Source: Chloroflexus aurantiacus J-10-fl (GTDB taxonomy: Bacteria > Chloroflexota > Chloroflexia > Chloroflexales > Chloroflexaceae). Taken from it: a DNA stretch of 64,000 nucleotides. Every line of letters starts with the position of its first letter. Position 1 is the first letter of the stretch. Below are positions 63,572 through 64,000 of this stretch, in pieces. Location of the stretch: the NCBI RefSeq assembly GCF_000018865.1, contig NC_010175.1, positions 248,001 to 312,000 of the forward strand, written 5' to 3'. The notes beneath the pieces were generated by a model. It was not told the DNA's origin. It saw nothing but the letters and a program-made list of their open reading frames with translations, and did no database searches. A program made the position numbers and the translations under genes.

Positions 63572-64000
63572 ATGGAACACGCACTTCAGCATCTACGCAA
63601 CGTTGATCCAACGCTAGGGCACTGGATCGAACAGATTGGCCCATATACATTGCAACGGCAGCCGCACGGCTTTGCCACGCTGGCCTATGCCATCATTAGC
63701 CAGCAACTATCACTGGTAGCGGCCCGAACCATTCGCGACCGTCTCAACGAGCGATTGGGCAGCCTGGCACCGGAGACTATCATTGCGGCTGATGAGACAG
63801 TACTGCGCGCTGCCGGCCTCTCGGCTCAGAAGAGCAGCTACCTGCGCGACCTGGCCGAGCGCGTGATGAGTGGTCAACTCGACCTGAACCTGCTGCCAAC
63901 GCTCGACGATGAAACAGCCATCACACACCTGATGACCGTAAAGGGCATTGGGCGATGGACGGCTGAAATCTATCTGATGTTTGCCCTCGAACGACTGGAT
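63572..64000 (+). CDS. DNA-3-methyladenine glycosylase II, AlkA-type (partial)
   Basis: First 143 residues of a helix-hairpin-helix base-excision glycosylase; the C-terminus is cut by the window end. Start MEHALQHLRNVDPTLGHWI at the ATG at 63572 (an ATG at 63564 is in another frame). AYAIISQQLSLVAARTI and the HhH motif VKGIGRWTAEIYLMFALERLD are typical of AlkA/MAG; the catalytic Asp follows after the visible end. It removes alkylated purines from DNA. Confidence 0.9.
   Translation, partial: MEHALQHLRNVDPTLGHWIEQIGPYTLQRQPHGFATLAYAIISQQLSLVAARTIRDRLNERLGSLAPETIIAADETVLRAAGLSAQKSSYLRDLAERVMSGQLDLNLLPTLDDETAITHLMTVKGIGRWTAEIYLMFALERLD

Overview
The window looks like chromosome of a Chloroflexus-type filamentous anoxygenic phototroph (Chloroflexota). 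This is inferred from gene content, not from a search: an archaeal-style mevalonate block in a bacterium, a CruF-type carotenoid hydratase, F420 genes, a KaiC-like ATPase without kaiA/kaiB, large Pro/Thr-rich secreted proteins, and moderately G+C-rich DNA full of short palindromic repeats. I see about 51 protein genes, one tRNA, no rRNA, no CRISPR array and no transposase gene.

Layout. 0-3 kb: a minus-strand troABCD-type manganese/zinc ABC transporter operon (last gene cut by the window edge) behind a clear promoter with a palindromic operator. 3-7 kb: 82-bp tandem repeats, a double-GNAT acetyltransferase, a small ScdA-N-like protein behind twin dyad operators, repeat-rich spacer DNA and an orphan gene. 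7.3-11.2 kb: a 1313-residue secreted protein with a huge Thr/Pro/Ser repeat. 11.5-20.4 kb: housekeeping genes (rarD, cofC-cofD, thioredoxin/TPR, SURF1, ktrA-ktrB-hemW, dusB). 21-23.7 kb: a secreted beta-helix/Ig-repeat protein. 24-36.7 kb: acyltransferase, CruF, receiver protein, asd plus a HAD gene, expansin, PepF, K+ channel, tRNA-Arg, YpdA-like reductase and small winged-helix proteins.

36.7-38.6 kb is non-coding and holds a triplicated MITE-like element with terminal inverted repeats. Its relatives lie at 26.4, 45.7 and 59.3 kb. 40.3-45.7 kb is a sulfur-trafficking cluster: rhodanese-metallo-beta-lactamase fusion, TusA, DsrE2-like protein, rhodanese, a phosphatase-like protein, a SulP anion transporter and a rhodanese lipoprotein. 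Together they look like a persulfide/sulfide handling system that ends in oxyanion transport. 46.1-51 kb is a mevalonate entry operon (HMG-CoA reductase, HMG-CoA synthase, thiolase-like, Yip1, DUF35) whose thiolase-like member lacks the usual Cys and GHP His.

51-64 kb carries a lipoprotein, a hybrid histidine kinase downstream of a KaiC-like ATPase, a Pro-peptidase, ligA, a repeat-filled spacer, an F420-associated zincin, selB and a partial AlkA-type glycosylase.

The sulfur cluster, the degenerate thiolase in the mevalonate operon and the MITE family are the observations most worth following.
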